A DNA stretch of 64,000 nucleotides from Hyphomicrobiales bacterium (GCA_017305935.1 JAFKJU010000019.1:86400-150399), one strand, 5' to 3'; shown: positions 1-12,350, counted from the first letter of the stretch. The notes: generated by a model not told the origin, from the letters alone. A program made the numbers and translations.

Positions 1-1
1 G

Positions 2-286
2 CTGCACGAACTGGCGACCAATGCCACGAAATATGGCGCGCTGCATCACCCCGATGGACGGGTGGCAATCTCATGGCGTGTGAACGGCGATGATTTTTCC
101 TTCGCCTGGAAGGAAACCGGCGTGCCCGGGCTTGCCAGCCCCACCCGGCGCGGCTTCGGCAGCCGGCTTTCCGAGCAGATCGTCGCCGGCTATTTTTCCG
201 GCTCCGCAAGCTGCGCCTACGAACCCGACGGCATCGCCTATCACCTCACGGGAAAGCTGATGCCCGACGATGCCGCCGGGCACTGA
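2..286 (+). CDS. HWE-family sensor histidine kinase, C-terminal fragment
   Basis: The reading frame is open from the window edge, so only the last 94 residues are present. They begin with LHELATNATKYGAL, the N-box of the ATP-binding domain as found in HWE/HisKA_2 kinases, and include a short glycine-rich stretch (GFGSRLSEQIV) typical of this family's G-box. The family autophosphorylates on histidine and is common in rhizobia, often with N-terminal PAS or GAF sensors, but the sensor part lies outside the window. The gene ends 12 bases before a hairpin repeat. The family assignment is good; the signal and the partner regulator cannot be told. Confidence 0.8.
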   Translation: MHELATNATKYGALHHPDGRVAISWRVNGDDFSFAWKETGVPGLASPTRRGFGSRLSEQIVAGYFSGSASCAYEPDGIAYHLTGKLMPDDAAGH

Positions 287-298
287 TTTTCACGCTCA

Positions 299-344
299 AG
301 CATTTCCGGACGGAAAACCGTTTTACACTTTTCCTGGAAATGCT
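299..344 (+). repeat. Dispersed palindromic repeat, copy 1 (tandem pair)
   Basis: A 46-base element with arms AGCATTTCC and GGAAATGCT around the core GGACGGAAAACCG. It folds into a hairpin. A near-identical copy follows 62 bases on at 361-405, and further copies lie at 24918, 26570 and 35410, all between genes. Confidence 0.8.
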
Positions 345-360
345 CTTTCCCTGTTTCTTC

Positions 361-405
361 GCATTTCCGGACGGAAAACCGTTTCACACTTTTCCTGGAA
401 ATGCT
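361..405 (+). repeat. Dispersed palindromic repeat, copy 2 (tandem pair)
   Basis: Second unit of the tandem pair. It differs from the unit at 299 by only a base or two and ends 8 bases before the stop codon of the helicase gene on the other strand. The pair could act as a bidirectional transcription end or RNA-stability element between the two convergent genes, which is inference. Confidence 0.8.
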
Positions 406-412
406 CTGAGCC

Positions 413-2374
<1,962 letters not shown>

Positions 2375-2562
2375 AAGTCTCGTCTTTCGGATTTCGGTTC
2401 GTCCACGCCAAGGGCCTCGATGGCCCGATGAGGCGCAGGATCGCCGCGGCCAACGATGGTCGCGGGCCCTCTTTGGCGCGGCTCATAACGCGAAACGGTG
2501 AAAATGTCGAGCGATCAATGCGCTCATAGCCATGGCGGCCACGCCGGGCAGCCATGCGAGGG

Positions 2563-2590
2563 GCACATGCGGGCGACCGCCCGCATGTGC
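2563..2590. other. Inverted repeat downstream of fadJ
   Basis: GCACATGCGGGCG and its reverse complement face each other across two bases, making a 13-pair hairpin just after the fadJ stop codon. There is no T-run, so it may be a 3' stability hairpin or a Rho-assisted end rather than a classical terminator. Confidence 0.55.
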
Positions 2591-2602
2591 GATGTCAGTC
2601 GA

Positions 2603-4813
2603 TCAGGCCGCCGCCTTCTTCGCATAGGGGTCGAAACGGCCATAAAAGGTCTCGCCCTTTTCGGCCATTTCGCGCAACAGCGGCGGCACGGCAAAACGTT
2701 CGCCGAACTTCGCCGCCAGCCGGTCGCAGAGCGCGACGAATGTCGCGGCCCCCATGCCGTCGATGTAGGACAGCGTGCCGCCGGTATAGGGCGCGAAGCC
2801 GAAGCCGAGGATGGCGCCGACATCGGCCTCACGCGGATCGATGACGATGCCTTCATCCACCGTGCGCGCCGCTTCCAGCGCGATGGTGACGAGGAAACGC
2901 TGCTTCATTTCCTCGATATCGACGTCGTCGGCCTGCTTCTGCGGATAAAAATCCTTCAGGCCCGGCCAGAGCGACTTTTTCGCCGGCTTCGGCGGATAGT
3001 CGTAAAAACCCTTGCCGTTCTTGCGGCCGCGCCGGTCGAGGGCGTCGACCATGCGATCGTTCAGCTCCATATGGCGCGGATCGACGGAGCCCGCGCCGAG
3101 ATCGGCAAGCTGGGCCTTCATGATCTTCTGGCTGAGGTCGATGGCGATCTCGTCGTTGAGCGACAGCGGCCCGACCGGCATGCCGATCATTTTTGCGACA
3201 TTCTCGATCATCGCCGCCGGCACGCCGTCGATCAGCATGTCGTAGCCTTCGTTGATGTAGCGGAAGACGCAGCGGTTGACATAGAAGCCGCGCGTGTCGT
3301 TGACGACGATCGGCGTCTTCCGGATCGCGGCGACGAAATCGAGCGCGGCGGCCAGCGCCTTATCGCCGGTTTCCTCGCCGAGGATGACCTCGGTCAGCAT
3401 CATCTTGTCGACGGGCGAGAAGAAATGCACGCCGATGAACTGTTTCGGGCGCTTGGCATAGGTGGCGAGGCCGCTGATCGGCAGGGTGGAGGTGTTGGAG
3501 GCGAGGATGGCATCCGGCGGCAGCACGGCTTCCACCGCCTCGATCACCGCCTTCTTCACCGCGCGGTCCTCGAACACCGCCTCGATGACGAGGCCGACAT
3601 CGCGCAGGCCCTCGTAATCGGCGGCAGGCGTAATGCGCGCCAGCAGCTTGTCGCCGTCGTCCTTGGTCATCCGGCCCTTACCGATGGCATCCGCCACCAG
3701 CTTTTCCGAAACGCCCTTGCCCTTGTTGGCCGCTTCGATATCGCGGTCGATCAGCACCACCTCGATGCCGGCGGCGGCGGAGACATAGCCGATGGAGGCG
3801 CCCATGAAGCCGGCGCCGACGATGCCGACCTTCTTCAGCACCGTCTTTTCGATGCCGGCCGGGCGGCGGGCGCCCTTGCCCAGCTCCTGCATGGAGATGA
3901 ACAGCGAGCGGATCATCGAGAAGGCTTCGGTGGTCTGCAGGATTTCGGTGAAATATCGCTGCTCGACCCGCAGGCCGGCGTCGAAGGGCAATTGCAGCCC
4001 TTCATAGACGCATTTCAGGATGGCGAGCGCGGCCGGATAATTGCCATGGGTCTCGCGGCGCAGGATGCCGGCGGCGGCCGGCCAGAGCTGGGCCGATTGC
4101 GGCGTCCAGATGCCGCCACCCGGCAGCTTGAAGCCCTTCTCGTCCCAGGGGGCGACGGGCTTCAGCCCGTCCCTGATCATCTGTTTCGCCGCCGGAACCA
4201 GCTCGGCCGGCTCGACCACCTGATGCACGAGGCCCATGGCCTTGGCGCGCGCCGGCGTCAGCGTCTGGCCGGTGGTCATCATCTGCAGGGCGTCCTGCGC
4301 ATTGGTCAGGCGCGGCACGCGCTGGGTGCCACCGGCACCCGGGAAGACGCCGACCTTGACCTCGGGCAAAGCGAGCTTGACCGATTTCGCATTCGAGACG
4401 ACGCGGGCATGGCAGGCGAGCGACAGTTCGAACGCGCCGCCCATGCAGGTGCCGTTGATCGCCGAAACCCAGGGCTTGCCGCAGGTTTCCAGCTTGCGCC
4501 ACAGCCAGGTCATGCGCCCGGCGACGTCGAAGATGCGCTGCATGGCGTTTTCGGGATCGCGGGCCTTTTCCTCCTCGGCGAGCGTGAAGATGCTCTTGAT
4601 CATCGACAGGTCGGCGCCGCCGGAGAAGGAGTTCTTGCCCGAGGTGATGACCGCGCCCTTGATCGCGCTATCTCCGACCACCTGGTCGACAATGGCGTCG
4701 ATCTCGTCCATCACCTCCTCGGTGACGACGTTCATCGATTTGCCGGGCATGTCCCAGGTGACGAGGGCGATGCCGTCGGCATCGGTTTCGATCGTGAAAT
4801 TCTTGTAGGTCAT
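2603..4813 (-). CDS. fadJ: Bifunctional enoyl-CoA hydratase / 3-hydroxyacyl-CoA dehydrogenase
   Basis: A 736-residue fusion enzyme for the middle two steps of beta-oxidation. Residues 1 to about 190 form a crotonase domain, with the oxyanion-hole stretch [10 protein letters not shown] and a second at [13 protein letters not shown] Rossmann NAD-binding domain follows near residue 320 ([15 protein letters not shown]), then the C-terminal 3HCDH domains. The start at MTYKNFTIE was chosen because it follows a GGGAGGG ribosome site; the open frame upstream runs into the fadA stop. It is the last gene of the fadE-fadA-fadJ transcription unit, 14 bases after fadA. It could equally be called fadB; the length and gene order fit rhizobial FadB/FadJ. 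Confidence 0.95.
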   Translation of the reverse strand: MTYKNFTIETDADGIALVTWDMPGKSMNVVTEEVMDEIDAIVDQVVGDSAIKGAVITSGKNSFSGGADLSMIKSIFTLAEEEKARDPENAMQRIFDVAGRMTWLWRKLETCGKPWVSAINGTCMGGAFELSLACHARVVSNAKSVKLALPEVKVGVFPGAGGTQRVPRLTNAQDALQMMTTGQTLTPARAKAMGLVHQVVEPAELVPAAKQMIRDGLKPVAPWDEKGFKLPGGGIWTPQSAQLWPAAAGILRRETHGNYPAALAILKCVYEGLQLPFDAGLRVEQRYFTEILQTTEAFSMIRSLFISMQELGKGARRPAGIEKTVLKKVGIVGAGFMGASIGYVSAAAGIEVVLIDRDIEAANKGKGVSEKLVADAIGKGRMTKDDGDKLLARITPAADYEGLRDVGLVIEAVFEDRAVKKAVIEAVEAVLPPDAILASNTSTLPISGLATYAKRPKQFIGVHFFSPVDKMMLTEVILGEETGDKALAAALDFVAAIRKTPIVVNDTRGFYVNRCVFRYINEGYDMLIDGVPAAMIENVAKMIGMPVGPLSLNDEIAIDLSQKIMKAQLADLGAGSVDPRHMELNDRMVDALDRRGRKNGKGFYDYPPKPAKKSLWPGLKDFYPQKQADDVDIEEMKQRFLVTIALEAARTVDEGIVIDPREADVGAILGFGFAPYTGGTLSYIDGMGAATFVALCDRLAAKFGERFAVPPLLREMAEKGETFYGRFDPYAKKAAA

Positions 4814-4827
4814 GATCGTCCCTCCCC

Positions 4828-6036
4828 TCAGACGCGTTCGATGATCGTGGCGGTGCCCATGCCGGCGCCGATGCACAGCGACACCAGCGCGGTCTTGAGA
4901 TCGCGCCGCTCCAACTCGTCCAGCACCGTGCCGAGGATCATCGCGCCGGTGGCGCCGAGCGGATGGCCCATAGCAATGGCGCCGCCATTGACGTTGATCC
5001 TGTCGGCGGCGATGTCGAAGGCCTGCATATAGCGCAGCACGACGGCGGCGAAGGCCTCGTTGAGTTCGAAGAGATCGATATCCGAAAGCTTGAAGCCGGA
5101 GCGCTTCAAGAGCTTTTCGGTGACGTCGACCGGGCCGGTCAGCATCAGCGCCGGATCGGAGCCGATATTGGCAAACGCCCGGATTTTTGCACGCGGTTTC
5201 ATGCCCAAAATGTCGCCGCCGGCCTTGGAGCCGATGAGAACGGCGCCGGAACCATCGACGATGCCGGAGGAATTGCCGGCATGGTGGACGTAGTTGAGCC
5301 GCTCGATATCGGGATGAGCGTCGATGGCAACGGCCTCGAAGCCGCCCATCTCGCCCGGCACCTGGAAGGAAGGATTGAGGGCGGCGAGCGCCTGCATGTC
5401 GGTTTCAGGGCGCATATGCTCGTCGCGCGCCAGCAGCACCAGGCCGTTCTGATCCTTCACCGGAATGACCGAACGGTCGAAATAGCCGTTGTCCCAGGCA
5501 TGCGCCGCGCGCTTCTGGCTTTCCACCGCATAGGCGTCGACATCCTCGCGGGAGAAGCCGTATTTGGTGGCGATCAGGTCGGCGGAGACGCCCTGCGGCA
5601 TGAAATAGGACGGGAAGCTGACCGAGGGATCCATGAACCAGGCGCCGCCGGCCGCCCCCAGCCCGATGCGCGACATGGATTCGACGCCGCCGGCGATGAT
5701 CAGGTCGTCGGCCCCTTGCGCGATCTTGGCCGCGCCGATGTTCACGGCATCGAGGCCGGAAGCGCAGAAACGCGAGATCTGCATGCCGGGCGCGCGGAAT
5801 GAATAGCCGGCCTCGAAGGCGGCCGCGCGCGGAATGACCGCGCCCGCTTCATAGACCGGATCGACGCAGCCGAAGATGATGTCGTCGAGGCGCGCCGTGT
5901 CGAGGCCATTGCGGTCGCGCAGGGCTTCCAGCGCCCGGGCGGCAAGGCGCGGCGTGGGCACTTCGTGCAGCGCGCCGTCCTTCTTGCCGCGACCGCGCGG
6001 GGTTCGCACGTGATCGTAGATGAAAACGTCGGTCAT
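4828..6036 (-). CDS. fadA: Acetyl-CoA C-acyltransferase (3-ketoacyl-CoA thiolase)
   Basis: A 402-residue thiolase that cleaves 3-ketoacyl-CoA with CoA, the last step of beta-oxidation. The nucleophilic cysteine is visible in [11 protein letters not shown] near residue 90. The C-terminal signatures [16 protein letters not shown] and CIGAGMG carry the catalytic histidine and second cysteine. The start at [13 protein letters not shown] follows GGAGACGAC; the eight-residue longer frame has no ribosome site. It lies directly upstream of fadJ, its usual complex partner, and downstream of a small low-GC gene that separates it from fadE. Confidence 0.95.
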   Translation of the reverse strand: MTDVFIYDHVRTPRGRGKKDGALHEVPTPRLAARALEALRDRNGLDTARLDDIIFGCVDPVYEAGAVIPRAAAFEAGYSFRAPGMQISRFCASGLDAVNIGAAKIAQGADDLIIAGGVESMSRIGLGAAGGAWFMDPSVSFPSYFMPQGVSADLIATKYGFSREDVDAYAVESQKRAAHAWDNGYFDRSVIPVKDQNGLVLLARDEHMRPETDMQALAALNPSFQVPGEMGGFEAVAIDAHPDIERLNYVHHAGNSSGIVDGSGAVLIGSKAGGDILGMKPRAKIRAFANIGSDPALMLTGPVDVTEKLLKRSGFKLSDIDLFELNEAFAAVVLRYMQAFDIAADRINVNGGAIAMGHPLGATGAMILGTVLDELERRDLKTALVSLCIGAGMGTATIIERV

Positions 6037-6079
6037 GGTCTGTCGTCTCCTCGGGCGCATTTAAAGCTAAAAGCAGTAC

Positions 6080-6320
6080 TCAATTTTTTAAAGTCCACTT
6101 ACCACGGCGATCATCACCGGCGGCAACCAAGCGTCCACTTTTTCTAAGTTCAGTCGCTGCCCAACGCATGTCATATTGCCATGAATAAAAAATATCACTG
6201 TCTTCCAATTCCTTCTGGTGATGCTCCCATATGTGCTGAGCGACATATAGGATCGAAGCAGTGCCCTTGTTCGCCTTGAGAGCTTCCACCACCCAATCTG
6301 CTAGATCTTTTTGAAATCAT
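6080..6320 (-). pseudogene. Small winged-helix-like protein gene with probable one-base frameshift
   Basis: An intact frame from a GTG at 6292 gives 70 residues, ending in a block (YSWQYDMRWAATELRK...) that resembles Mrr_N-type winged helices. Its GTG has no ribosome site. Upstream, an ATG at 6318-6320 sits 5 bases after a strong AGGAGG, but in another frame. Removing one base from the run of five at 6308-6312 joins the two and gives MISKDLADWVVEALKANKG, a natural N-terminus of about 80 residues in all. The gene is therefore either broken, read by slippage, or affected by a sequence error. It has much lower GC than its neighbours (about 30-40% in several lines) and sits inside the fad operon between fadE and fadA, suggesting insertion by transfer. 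The function is unknown. Confidence 0.6.
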
Positions 6321-6356
6321 TCTTTCCTCCTAAAATATATATAGAAGGGATAGCCC

Positions 6357-8150
6357 TTAAAAAGCTCCCGCGTCCAGCGCCATCATGGTTTCCGCGCCGG
6401 TTTCGATGCGCGCCTTGCGTAGCGCCGTTTCCGGCAGGATGCGCTCCATGAAGAACCGGGCGGTGACGAGCTTGTTGCGGTAGAAATCCTGGTCGCCGCC
6501 GCCCTTGGCGAGCCCGTCGAACGCGGCCTTCGCCATCTGCCCCCACATATAGCCAAGCGCGACGAGGCCGAGCAGGTGCATGTAATCGGTGGAGCCTGCG
6601 CCGGCATTGTCGGGCTTGGCGATGGCATGCTGCATGAACCACATGGTCGCGGCCTGCGCGTCGTTCAGGCCCTTCTTGAGGCTCTTGGTGTAGAAGCTCA
6701 TCGCCTCGTCGGCGCGGTGCGCCTCGCAGAAATCGCCGATCTCCCTGAACAGCGCCATGATCGCCCGGCCGCCGTTCTGGCCCAGCTTGCGGCCGACGAG
6801 ATCGAGCGCCTGGATGCCGTTGGCGCCCTCGTAGATCATGGCGATGCGGGCATCGCGCACGAACTGGCTCATGCCGTTTTCCTCGATATAGCCATGGCCG
6901 CCGAAGATCTGCTGCGCCATCACGGCGTGGTCGAAACCCTTGTCGGTCATCACACCCTTGAGGATCGGGGTGACGAGGCCCAAAACGTCATCCGCCGCCT
7001 GCCGCTCGGCGGCATCCGGCGAGCGATGGGCGATGTCGGATTTCAGCGCGGTCCACAGCAGGAAGGCACGGCCGGCCTCGGTGAAGGCGCGGATGGTCAT
7101 CAGCGTGCGGCGCACGTCGGGATGGACGATGATCGGATCGGCCGGCTTGTCGGCCGCCTTGACGCCGGTGAGCGAACGGCCCTGCAGGCGCTCGCGGGCA
7201 TAGTGGGCGGCATTCTGATAGGCGATGTCGGCAATCGCCACGCCCTGCAAACCGACCGACAGGCGCGCCTCGTTCATCATCACGAACATGGCGTTGAGGC
7301 CGCGATTGGCTTCGCCCACCAGATAGCCGGTGGCGCCGTCATGGTTGATGACGCAGGTCGCGTTGCCGTGGATGCCCATCTTGTGCTCGATGGCGCCGCA
7401 GGAAACGGCATTGCGTGCGCCCGGCGTGCCGTCCGCGTTCAGCAGGAATTTCGGCACGAGGAACAGCGACAGGCCCTTGGTTCCCTCGGGCGCGCCCTCG
7501 ATGCGGGCGAGCACCAGATGCACGATATTTTCCGTCAGGTCGTGCTCGCCAGCGGAGATGAAGATCTTCTGGCCGGTGATTTTATAGCTGCCATCACCTT
7601 GCGGCACGGCCTTGGTGCGCAACAGGCCGAGATCGGTGCCGCAATGGGGTTCGGTCAGGTTCATGGTGCCGGACCAAAGGCCGGAGACCATGTTGGGCAG
7701 CCATGTCGCCTTCTGCTCCTCGCTGCCATGAACGACGAGCGCGGCGATCGCCCCTTGCGTCAGGCCGGGATACATCATCAGCGCCATGTTGGCGGCGGAG
7801 GTGAAGGCGCCGACGGCGCAATGCAGCGTATAGGGCAGGCCCTGCCCGCCGAATTCCTCGGGAATGGCGAGCCCAATCCAGCCGCCGTCGCGATAGGCGG
7901 CATAGGCCTGCCGAAAACCGTTCGGCGTCGTCACCGAGCCGTCCTCATGACGGATGCAGCCTTCGGCATCGCCTGTCGCATTGGCCGGCAGCAGCACCTC
8001 CTCGGAAACCCGGCCGGCCTCGGTGAGGATCGCCTCGACCATGTCGGGCGTCGCCTCGGAAAAACCGGGCAGGTTGTTGTAGCGGGCAAGCTGCAGAACC
8101 TCGTCGAGCACGAAAAGCGTGTCTTCCACCGGGGCCTTGTAGATCGGCAT
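6357..8150 (-). CDS. fadE: Acyl-CoA dehydrogenase, long form with C-terminal extension
   Basis: A 597-residue flavoprotein for the first step of beta-oxidation, oxidising acyl-CoA to trans-2-enoyl-CoA. N-terminal, middle and C-terminal acyl-CoA dehydrogenase domains are followed by the extra C-terminal domain of this class. TEPHCGTDLG matches the middle-domain flavin/substrate signature, and YEGANGIQALDLVGRKL holds the expected catalytic glutamate. The start at MPIYKAPVEDTLF follows AAGGGAGG; the frame extends about 140 codons upstream without family similarity. It is the first gene of the fad operon and is divergent from podJ. Confidence 0.93.
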   Translation of the reverse strand: MPIYKAPVEDTLFVLDEVLQLARYNNLPGFSEATPDMVEAILTEAGRVSEEVLLPANATGDAEGCIRHEDGSVTTPNGFRQAYAAYRDGGWIGLAIPEEFGGQGLPYTLHCAVGAFTSAANMALMMYPGLTQGAIAALVVHGSEEQKATWLPNMVSGLWSGTMNLTEPHCGTDLGLLRTKAVPQGDGSYKITGQKIFISAGEHDLTENIVHLVLARIEGAPEGTKGLSLFLVPKFLLNADGTPGARNAVSCGAIEHKMGIHGNATCVINHDGATGYLVGEANRGLNAMFVMMNEARLSVGLQGVAIADIAYQNAAHYARERLQGRSLTGVKAADKPADPIIVHPDVRRTLMTIRAFTEAGRAFLLWTALKSDIAHRSPDAAERQAADDVLGLVTPILKGVMTDKGFDHAVMAQQIFGGHGYIEENGMSQFVRDARIAMIYEGANGIQALDLVGRKLGQNGGRAIMALFREIGDFCEAHRADEAMSFYTKSLKKGLNDAQAATMWFMQHAIAKPDNAGAGSTDYMHLLGLVALGYMWGQMAKAAFDGLAKGGGDQDFYRNKLVTARFFMERILPETALRKARIETGAETMMALDAGAF

Positions 8151-8558
8151 CGTCTTTCCTCCCTTGAGCAACGCGCGCGACGCAAGCTTCGAAGCAGGCT
8201 GACCGCTTAAGAGTTGGTCTGTTCGGCGGGCTTGCAATCCGTCGTCCAGCATACAAGCCCAGTATATTGGCAGAGAGTTAATCGGTTGCTCCATTTCCGG
8301 CCACGGTACCGCCCGCGAGGTCGCATACGGCGCCCGGCGGCGGAAATGATTAAGATTTTGGAGCGACGTTAACCGACTGTTTACCATATTTCGCCGATTG
8401 TGCGGACCAGGGTGTGGTGGCTCCGCAATCTTCTTCCGTGATGCGTTTCGTGGACTGCCGGCATTCTTTGCATGAAGGCGCGCCGCAATCGTTCCTTCGT
8501 CCCGCATGACCCCAGACGACCCAAGGCCCCAGGCACCAACGCTGAAACGAGCAAGAGC
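8151..8558. other. Divergent intergenic region fadE / podJ
   Basis: About 400 bases holding the promoters of both genes. A TTAACC-N5-GTTTACC-like stretch near 8370-8388 resembles paired CtrA half-sites but the spacing is one base off. No GANTC cluster and no clear operator for a fatty-acid regulator was seen. Confidence 0.4.
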
Positions 8559-11500
8559 ATGAACGGATCGCGCCAAACACCATTCCGCCCCGGTGACAGA
8601 TCATCGCTCGACGCGCTGAGCCGCACCATCGAGGGCCTGGAGGCACGCATCGAGGGGCTGATGGGATCGACGGCGCGCGGCGATTATCGCACACGCCCAC
8701 AACCCGAACCCACTGAGCGCCCAGCCCGGCGCGACAGCTTTCGTGAACGCGAGCCCCAGGGCGAGCGCTTCGATCCGCTGGCCGAAATCCGCCAGCGCCA
8801 GCGCATGCTCGATGCCAGCCGCGAGCGCCAGCCCGCCCCCGCCCCGCAGCGTCCCCAGCCGCCGCGTCATGCCCTGCGTGAAGAGCCCCGCCCGGCGCCG
8901 CGCGCGCCGCAGGCCCAGCCGCATGCCGCCATGCGCGCGCCCGTAGCAGCGCCGGCCATGCCCGATCCGGGGATGAACGACATCGCGCAGGCGCTGGTGA
9001 ACCTGCGCCACGAATTGAAGCAGGACATTTCGCAAGGCCTCGCCCGCGAGGCGGCCATGCTGCGCGAGGAAATGCGCTCGATCCGCACGTCTGCCGAAAA
9101 CCATCCGGTCGCGCTCGACATGCGTGACGACCTCGCAAGGCTTGCCGCCGGCATTGACCAGCTCGGCCACCAGTCCTCCGCCCAGCGCGAGGCTGACAGC
9201 CTGCGCGCCGAATTCGAGGAATTGCGGGCGATGATGGACGGGCTTGCCCGCGAGGATTCCATCCGCCACATGCACATGCGCTGGAATGGCGTCGAGGACA
9301 AGCTGCACGCGCTGGAAACCGGACCGCTGCAGGAAGAGCTGGTGTCGCTGGCCTATCGGCTTGACGACATCAAGATGCAGCTCGGCTCGATGCGCGATAG
9401 CCCGGCAATCCATGCGCTGGAAGACAAGCTGATGCGCGTCGCCCATGCCGTCGAGACGCTTGGCGAGCGTATGCCCGCCAACGATCACGGGATCAGCGAG
9501 CAGTTCGCCGGCCTCGACCTGCGTCTTGACGAGATCAGCCGCGCCATCGCCGCCACCAGTCGGGCCGCGGCCCCGGCCGACAATAACGCCATGCAGCGGC
9601 TGGAAAACCGCCTGTCGGCGCTGGCCGAACAGATCGATACCATCGGCCGCGAGACCATGAACCGGCCCGACCCGGCCGCCCAGCTTGGCGCCCGCATCGA
9701 GGCGCTGACCGCCCGCGTCGAGGACATGGCGCATCAGGAAGCCGCCATGCGGCTCGACGAACGGCTGGAGCAGCTTTCGCTGCTGATGGAACGCTCGCAA
9801 AAAGCCCCGGCCGCGCCGGAACTGACCGATTACCTCGCCGATATCTCCCGCAAGATCGACGCGCTCGAACAGGGCTCGGTCAACGACGTGCTGGCCGAAC
9901 GGCTGGATTACCTCGCCCGCCGCATCGAGGAATTCGAATTCCAGCCGCAGCATGCCGTCGCTAGCCCGCATGACGACGCGGCCATGCGCCGCATCGAAGG
10001 CCAGCTCAACGACATCGCCGCCCGGCTGGACGAGACGACCGCAGCACCCGCCGGCGACCACTCGGCGCTGCGGGCGCTGGAAGACCAGATCGCCCATCTG
10101 TCGCAGCTGATCAGCGAGCCGCGCGCCGAGCATGCCGTCGAGCTGCCCGCCGTCTTCGAAAGCCGTCTCTCGGCCATCGAAGACTATATGGCGACCAATG
10201 ACGAATACATCATCGAGGCGGCCCGCCATGCGGCCGAAGCGGTGGTCGAGGCCTATTCGCGCGGCGGAATCAGCGCCTCCGCCGGTGCGCCGGTCGCCGA
10301 TGTCTCGGCGCTCGCGGCGCTTGCCGACGACCTGCGCCATCTGGAAGACCTGAGCCGTGGCTCGGAGGAACGCACCCAGCAGACTTTTGAGGCCCTGCAC
10401 GACACGCTCGTGCAGATCGCCGGCCGGCTGGAGGACATGGATGGCCGATTTCGCCACTTCGAGGAAGACCGTTACGAGCGCCGGCCGCAGCCGGTAATGC
10501 CGAAGGCAACCCAGCCGGTCTTCGCCGAAGAGGCCTTCGAGGCCGAGGCCTACGCCTATGCCGAGACGGCCGACGCGCGCGAACCGGCCCGCGACGCCGC
10601 CCGCTTCAATGCGCCGCCGCTGGCGCCGATGCTCGACGCGCCCACCCTCGACGCGGTGGAAGGCGAAGCAGATACCGCCCGCCTGCCGGTCGAGACGCCG
10701 GTGACGGAAGAGGCCCGGCCCGGCCTGTTCGCCAATCTCGGCCGCAAGTTTCGCTCCGGCCGCAAGGCCGAGCAGCCGGCCGGCCAGCGCGCCACCATCG
10801 AGCCGACGCCGCCGCTGGCGCCGGAAGAAATGGTCGCCTCCCCCGAGGCCAACGAGCTGCTGGAGCCCGGCTCCGGCGCGCCTGACATCAAGCGCATTCT
10901 CGAACGTGTCCGCGCCATGCAGAACGCCCAGGCCGCCGGCGGGGCAGGCAGCAGCGATGGCGACCGCGCCGACTATATCGCCGCCGCCCGCCGCGCCGCC
11001 CAGGCCGCCGCGCAGGAAATCGACCAGGCCCAGAAATCCGCGCCCGCCAAGGGCGGCTCGGCGCTGGGCTCGACGATCAAGCGCCATCGCCGGCCGATCC
11101 TGATGGCAGTCGGCGCCATCCTGCTCGCGGTCATGGCGCTGCCGCTCGCCAAGAATTTCATCGCGCCGAAGAAGGCGCCTGCCGCCGTCGAAGCCAGTAT
11201 CGCGCCCGCCGCCAAGGAGCCGGCCGCCAGCGAACCGGCAGCCGCCGACACAAGCGAGCCGAAGCAGGCCGCAGCCCTGGCCGCACCGACGCAGGCCACG
11301 CCGCCGGCCGAGCCCGCCACCGATGGCGCAATCGACGCGGATGGCGCCGCCGCACCCGCAGCCGAGACACCGGCCGTTCCGGCCGAAACGACCACCCCCA
11401 TGCTAGCCGAGGCCAAGCTGGCGCCGGCCGAGACTGCACCGGCCGCCCTCGAAGTGCCGGACACGATCACGCCCAAGGCGCTGGCCGATGCCGCCCGCAA

Positions 11501-12302
11501 TGGCGACGCGCTGGCGCTGTTCGAGATCGGCGCGCGCTACACCGAGGGACGCGGCGTCAAGTCCGACCTTGCCGCTGCCGCCAAGTGGTACACCCAGGCC
11601 GCCGACAAGGGGTTTGCCCCGGCGCAATATCGCATCGCCAACCTGTTCGAGAAGGGCACCGGCGTCGAGCGCGATCTCGCCAAGGCGCGGCACTACTACG
11701 AAGCCGCAGCCGCGCAGGGCAATGCCAGCGCCATGCACAATCTCGCCGTGCTGCTCGCCACCGGCGCCGAAGGCAAGCCGGATTTCGACACCGCCGTCGG
11801 CTGGTTCACCAAGGCCGCCGATCTCGGCGTCGCCGACAGCCAGTTCAACCTCGCCATCCTCTATGCGCGCGGCAACGGCGTGAAGCAGGATCTGGAAGAA
11901 TCCTACAAGTGGTTCGCCATCGCCGCCAAGGACGGCGACAAGGACGCCGCCCAGAAGCGCGACGAGGTGGCCAACGCCATGCGCCCCGAGCAGCTGGAAA
12001 GCGCCCGCGCCAAGGTGGATCTGTGGAAGCCGCAGCCGCTCGACCAGAACGCCAATTCGGTCGACCTGCCGGACGCCTGGGTCGGCAAGGCCCATACGAC
12101 CGCCTCCGTCGACATGAAGAAGGCCGTGCGCAACATCCAGGCCATCCTCAACAACAACGGTTTCGACGCCGGCCCGCCGGACGGCGACATGGGCAAGAAG
12201 ACGGTCAACGCCATCAAGGCCTTCCAGAAGTCGGTCGGCATGGAAGCGGACGGCAAGGTCTCCGACCGGCTGGTCAAGGAACTGCTCGCCCGCAACAAGT
12301 GA
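8559..12302 (+). CDS. podJ: PodJ-like polar organising protein (coiled coil, TM, Sel1, peptidoglycan-binding)
   Basis: A 1,247-residue protein with the full PodJ layout. The cytoplasmic part (1 to about 840) is mostly coiled coil with repeated units of the form L-E-I-A-L. One membrane helix follows near 846-868 (PILMAVGAILLAVMALPLA), then an Ala/Pro-rich periplasmic linker, Sel1-like repeats from about 965 to 1140, and a PG_binding_1 domain at the C-terminus (IQAILNNNGFDAGPPDGDMG). PodJ marks the new or growing pole in Caulobacter and Agrobacterium and recruits signalling proteins. The start MNGSRQTPF was preferred over one 29 codons upstream because family similarity appears to begin there. 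A terminator follows directly. Confidence 0.88.
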   Translation: MNGSRQTPFRPGDRSSLDALSRTIEGLEARIEGLMGSTARGDYRTRPQPEPTERPARRDSFREREPQGERFDPLAEIRQRQRMLDASRERQPAPAPQRPQPPRHALREEPRPAPRAPQAQPHAAMRAPVAAPAMPDPGMNDIAQALVNLRHELKQDISQGLAREAAMLREEMRSIRTSAENHPVALDMRDDLARLAAGIDQLGHQSSAQREADSLRAEFEELRAMMDGLAREDSIRHMHMRWNGVEDKLHALETGPLQEELVSLAYRLDDIKMQLGSMRDSPAIHALEDKLMRVAHAVETLGERMPANDHGISEQFAGLDLRLDEISRAIAATSRAAAPADNNAMQRLENRLSALAEQIDTIGRETMNRPDPAAQLGARIEALTARVEDMAHQEAAMRLDERLEQLSLLMERSQKAPAAPELTDYLADISRKIDALEQGSVNDVLAERLDYLARRIEEFEFQPQHAVASPHDDAAMRRIEGQLNDIAARLDETTAAPAGDHSALRALEDQIAHLSQLISEPRAEHAVELPAVFESRLSAIEDYMATNDEYIIEAARHAAEAVVEAYSRGGISASAGAPVADVSALAALADDLRHLEDLSRGSEERTQQTFEALHDTLVQIAGRLEDMDGRFRHFEEDRYERRPQPVMPKATQPVFAEEAFEAEAYAYAETADAREPARDAARFNAPPLAPMLDAPTLDAVEGEADTARLPVETPVTEEARPGLFANLGRKFRSGRKAEQPAGQRATIEPTPPLAPEEMVASPEANELLEPGSGAPDIKRILERVRAMQNAQAAGGAGSSDGDRADYIAAARRAAQAAAQEIDQAQKSAPAKGGSALGSTIKRHRRPILMAVGAILLAVMALPLAKNFIAPKKAPAAVEASIAPAAKEPAASEPAAADTSEPKQAAALAAPTQATPPAEPATDGAIDADGAAAPAAETPAVPAETTTPMLAEAKLAPAETAPAALEVPDTITPKALADAARNGDALALFEIGARYTEGRGVKSDLAAAAKWYTQAADKGFAPAQYRIANLFEKGTGVERDLAKARHYYEAAAAQGNASAMHNLAVLLATGAEGKPDFDTAVGWFTKAADLGVADSQFNLAILYARGNGVKQDLEESYKWFAIAAKDGDKDAAQKRDEVANAMRPEQLESARAKVDLWKPQPLDQNANSVDLPDAWVGKAHTTASVDMKKAVRNIQAILNNNGFDAGPPDGDMGKKTVNAIKAFQKSVGMEADGKVSDRLVKELLARNK

Positions 12303-12324
12303 ACCGCTCACGGGCAAAAACAGC

Positions 12325-12350
12325 CCCCGGAACGCCTCCGGGGACTTTTT
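12325..12350 (+). terminator. Rho-independent terminator of podJ
   Basis: CCCCGG and CCGGGG flank a 7-base loop and are followed by AC and five T, 22 bases after the podJ stop. Confidence 0.8.

Noticed and set aside
2498..5032. 844-codon open frame antisense to fadJ
   Set aside because: It has no recognisable domain and an amino-acid composition rich in Arg, Ala, Gly, Asp and His, as expected from the complementary strand of a GC-rich gene.
8340..8400. CtrA-like half-sites upstream of podJ
   Set aside because: TTAACC and TTTACC are spaced by one base too many for the TTAA-N7-TTAA consensus and no GANTC site is near. It is kept only as a weak hint.
8601..11087. 828-codon open frame antisense to podJ
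   Set aside because: It lacks a ribosome site and domain similarity and exists only because the PodJ codons are strongly biased to G or C at position 3.
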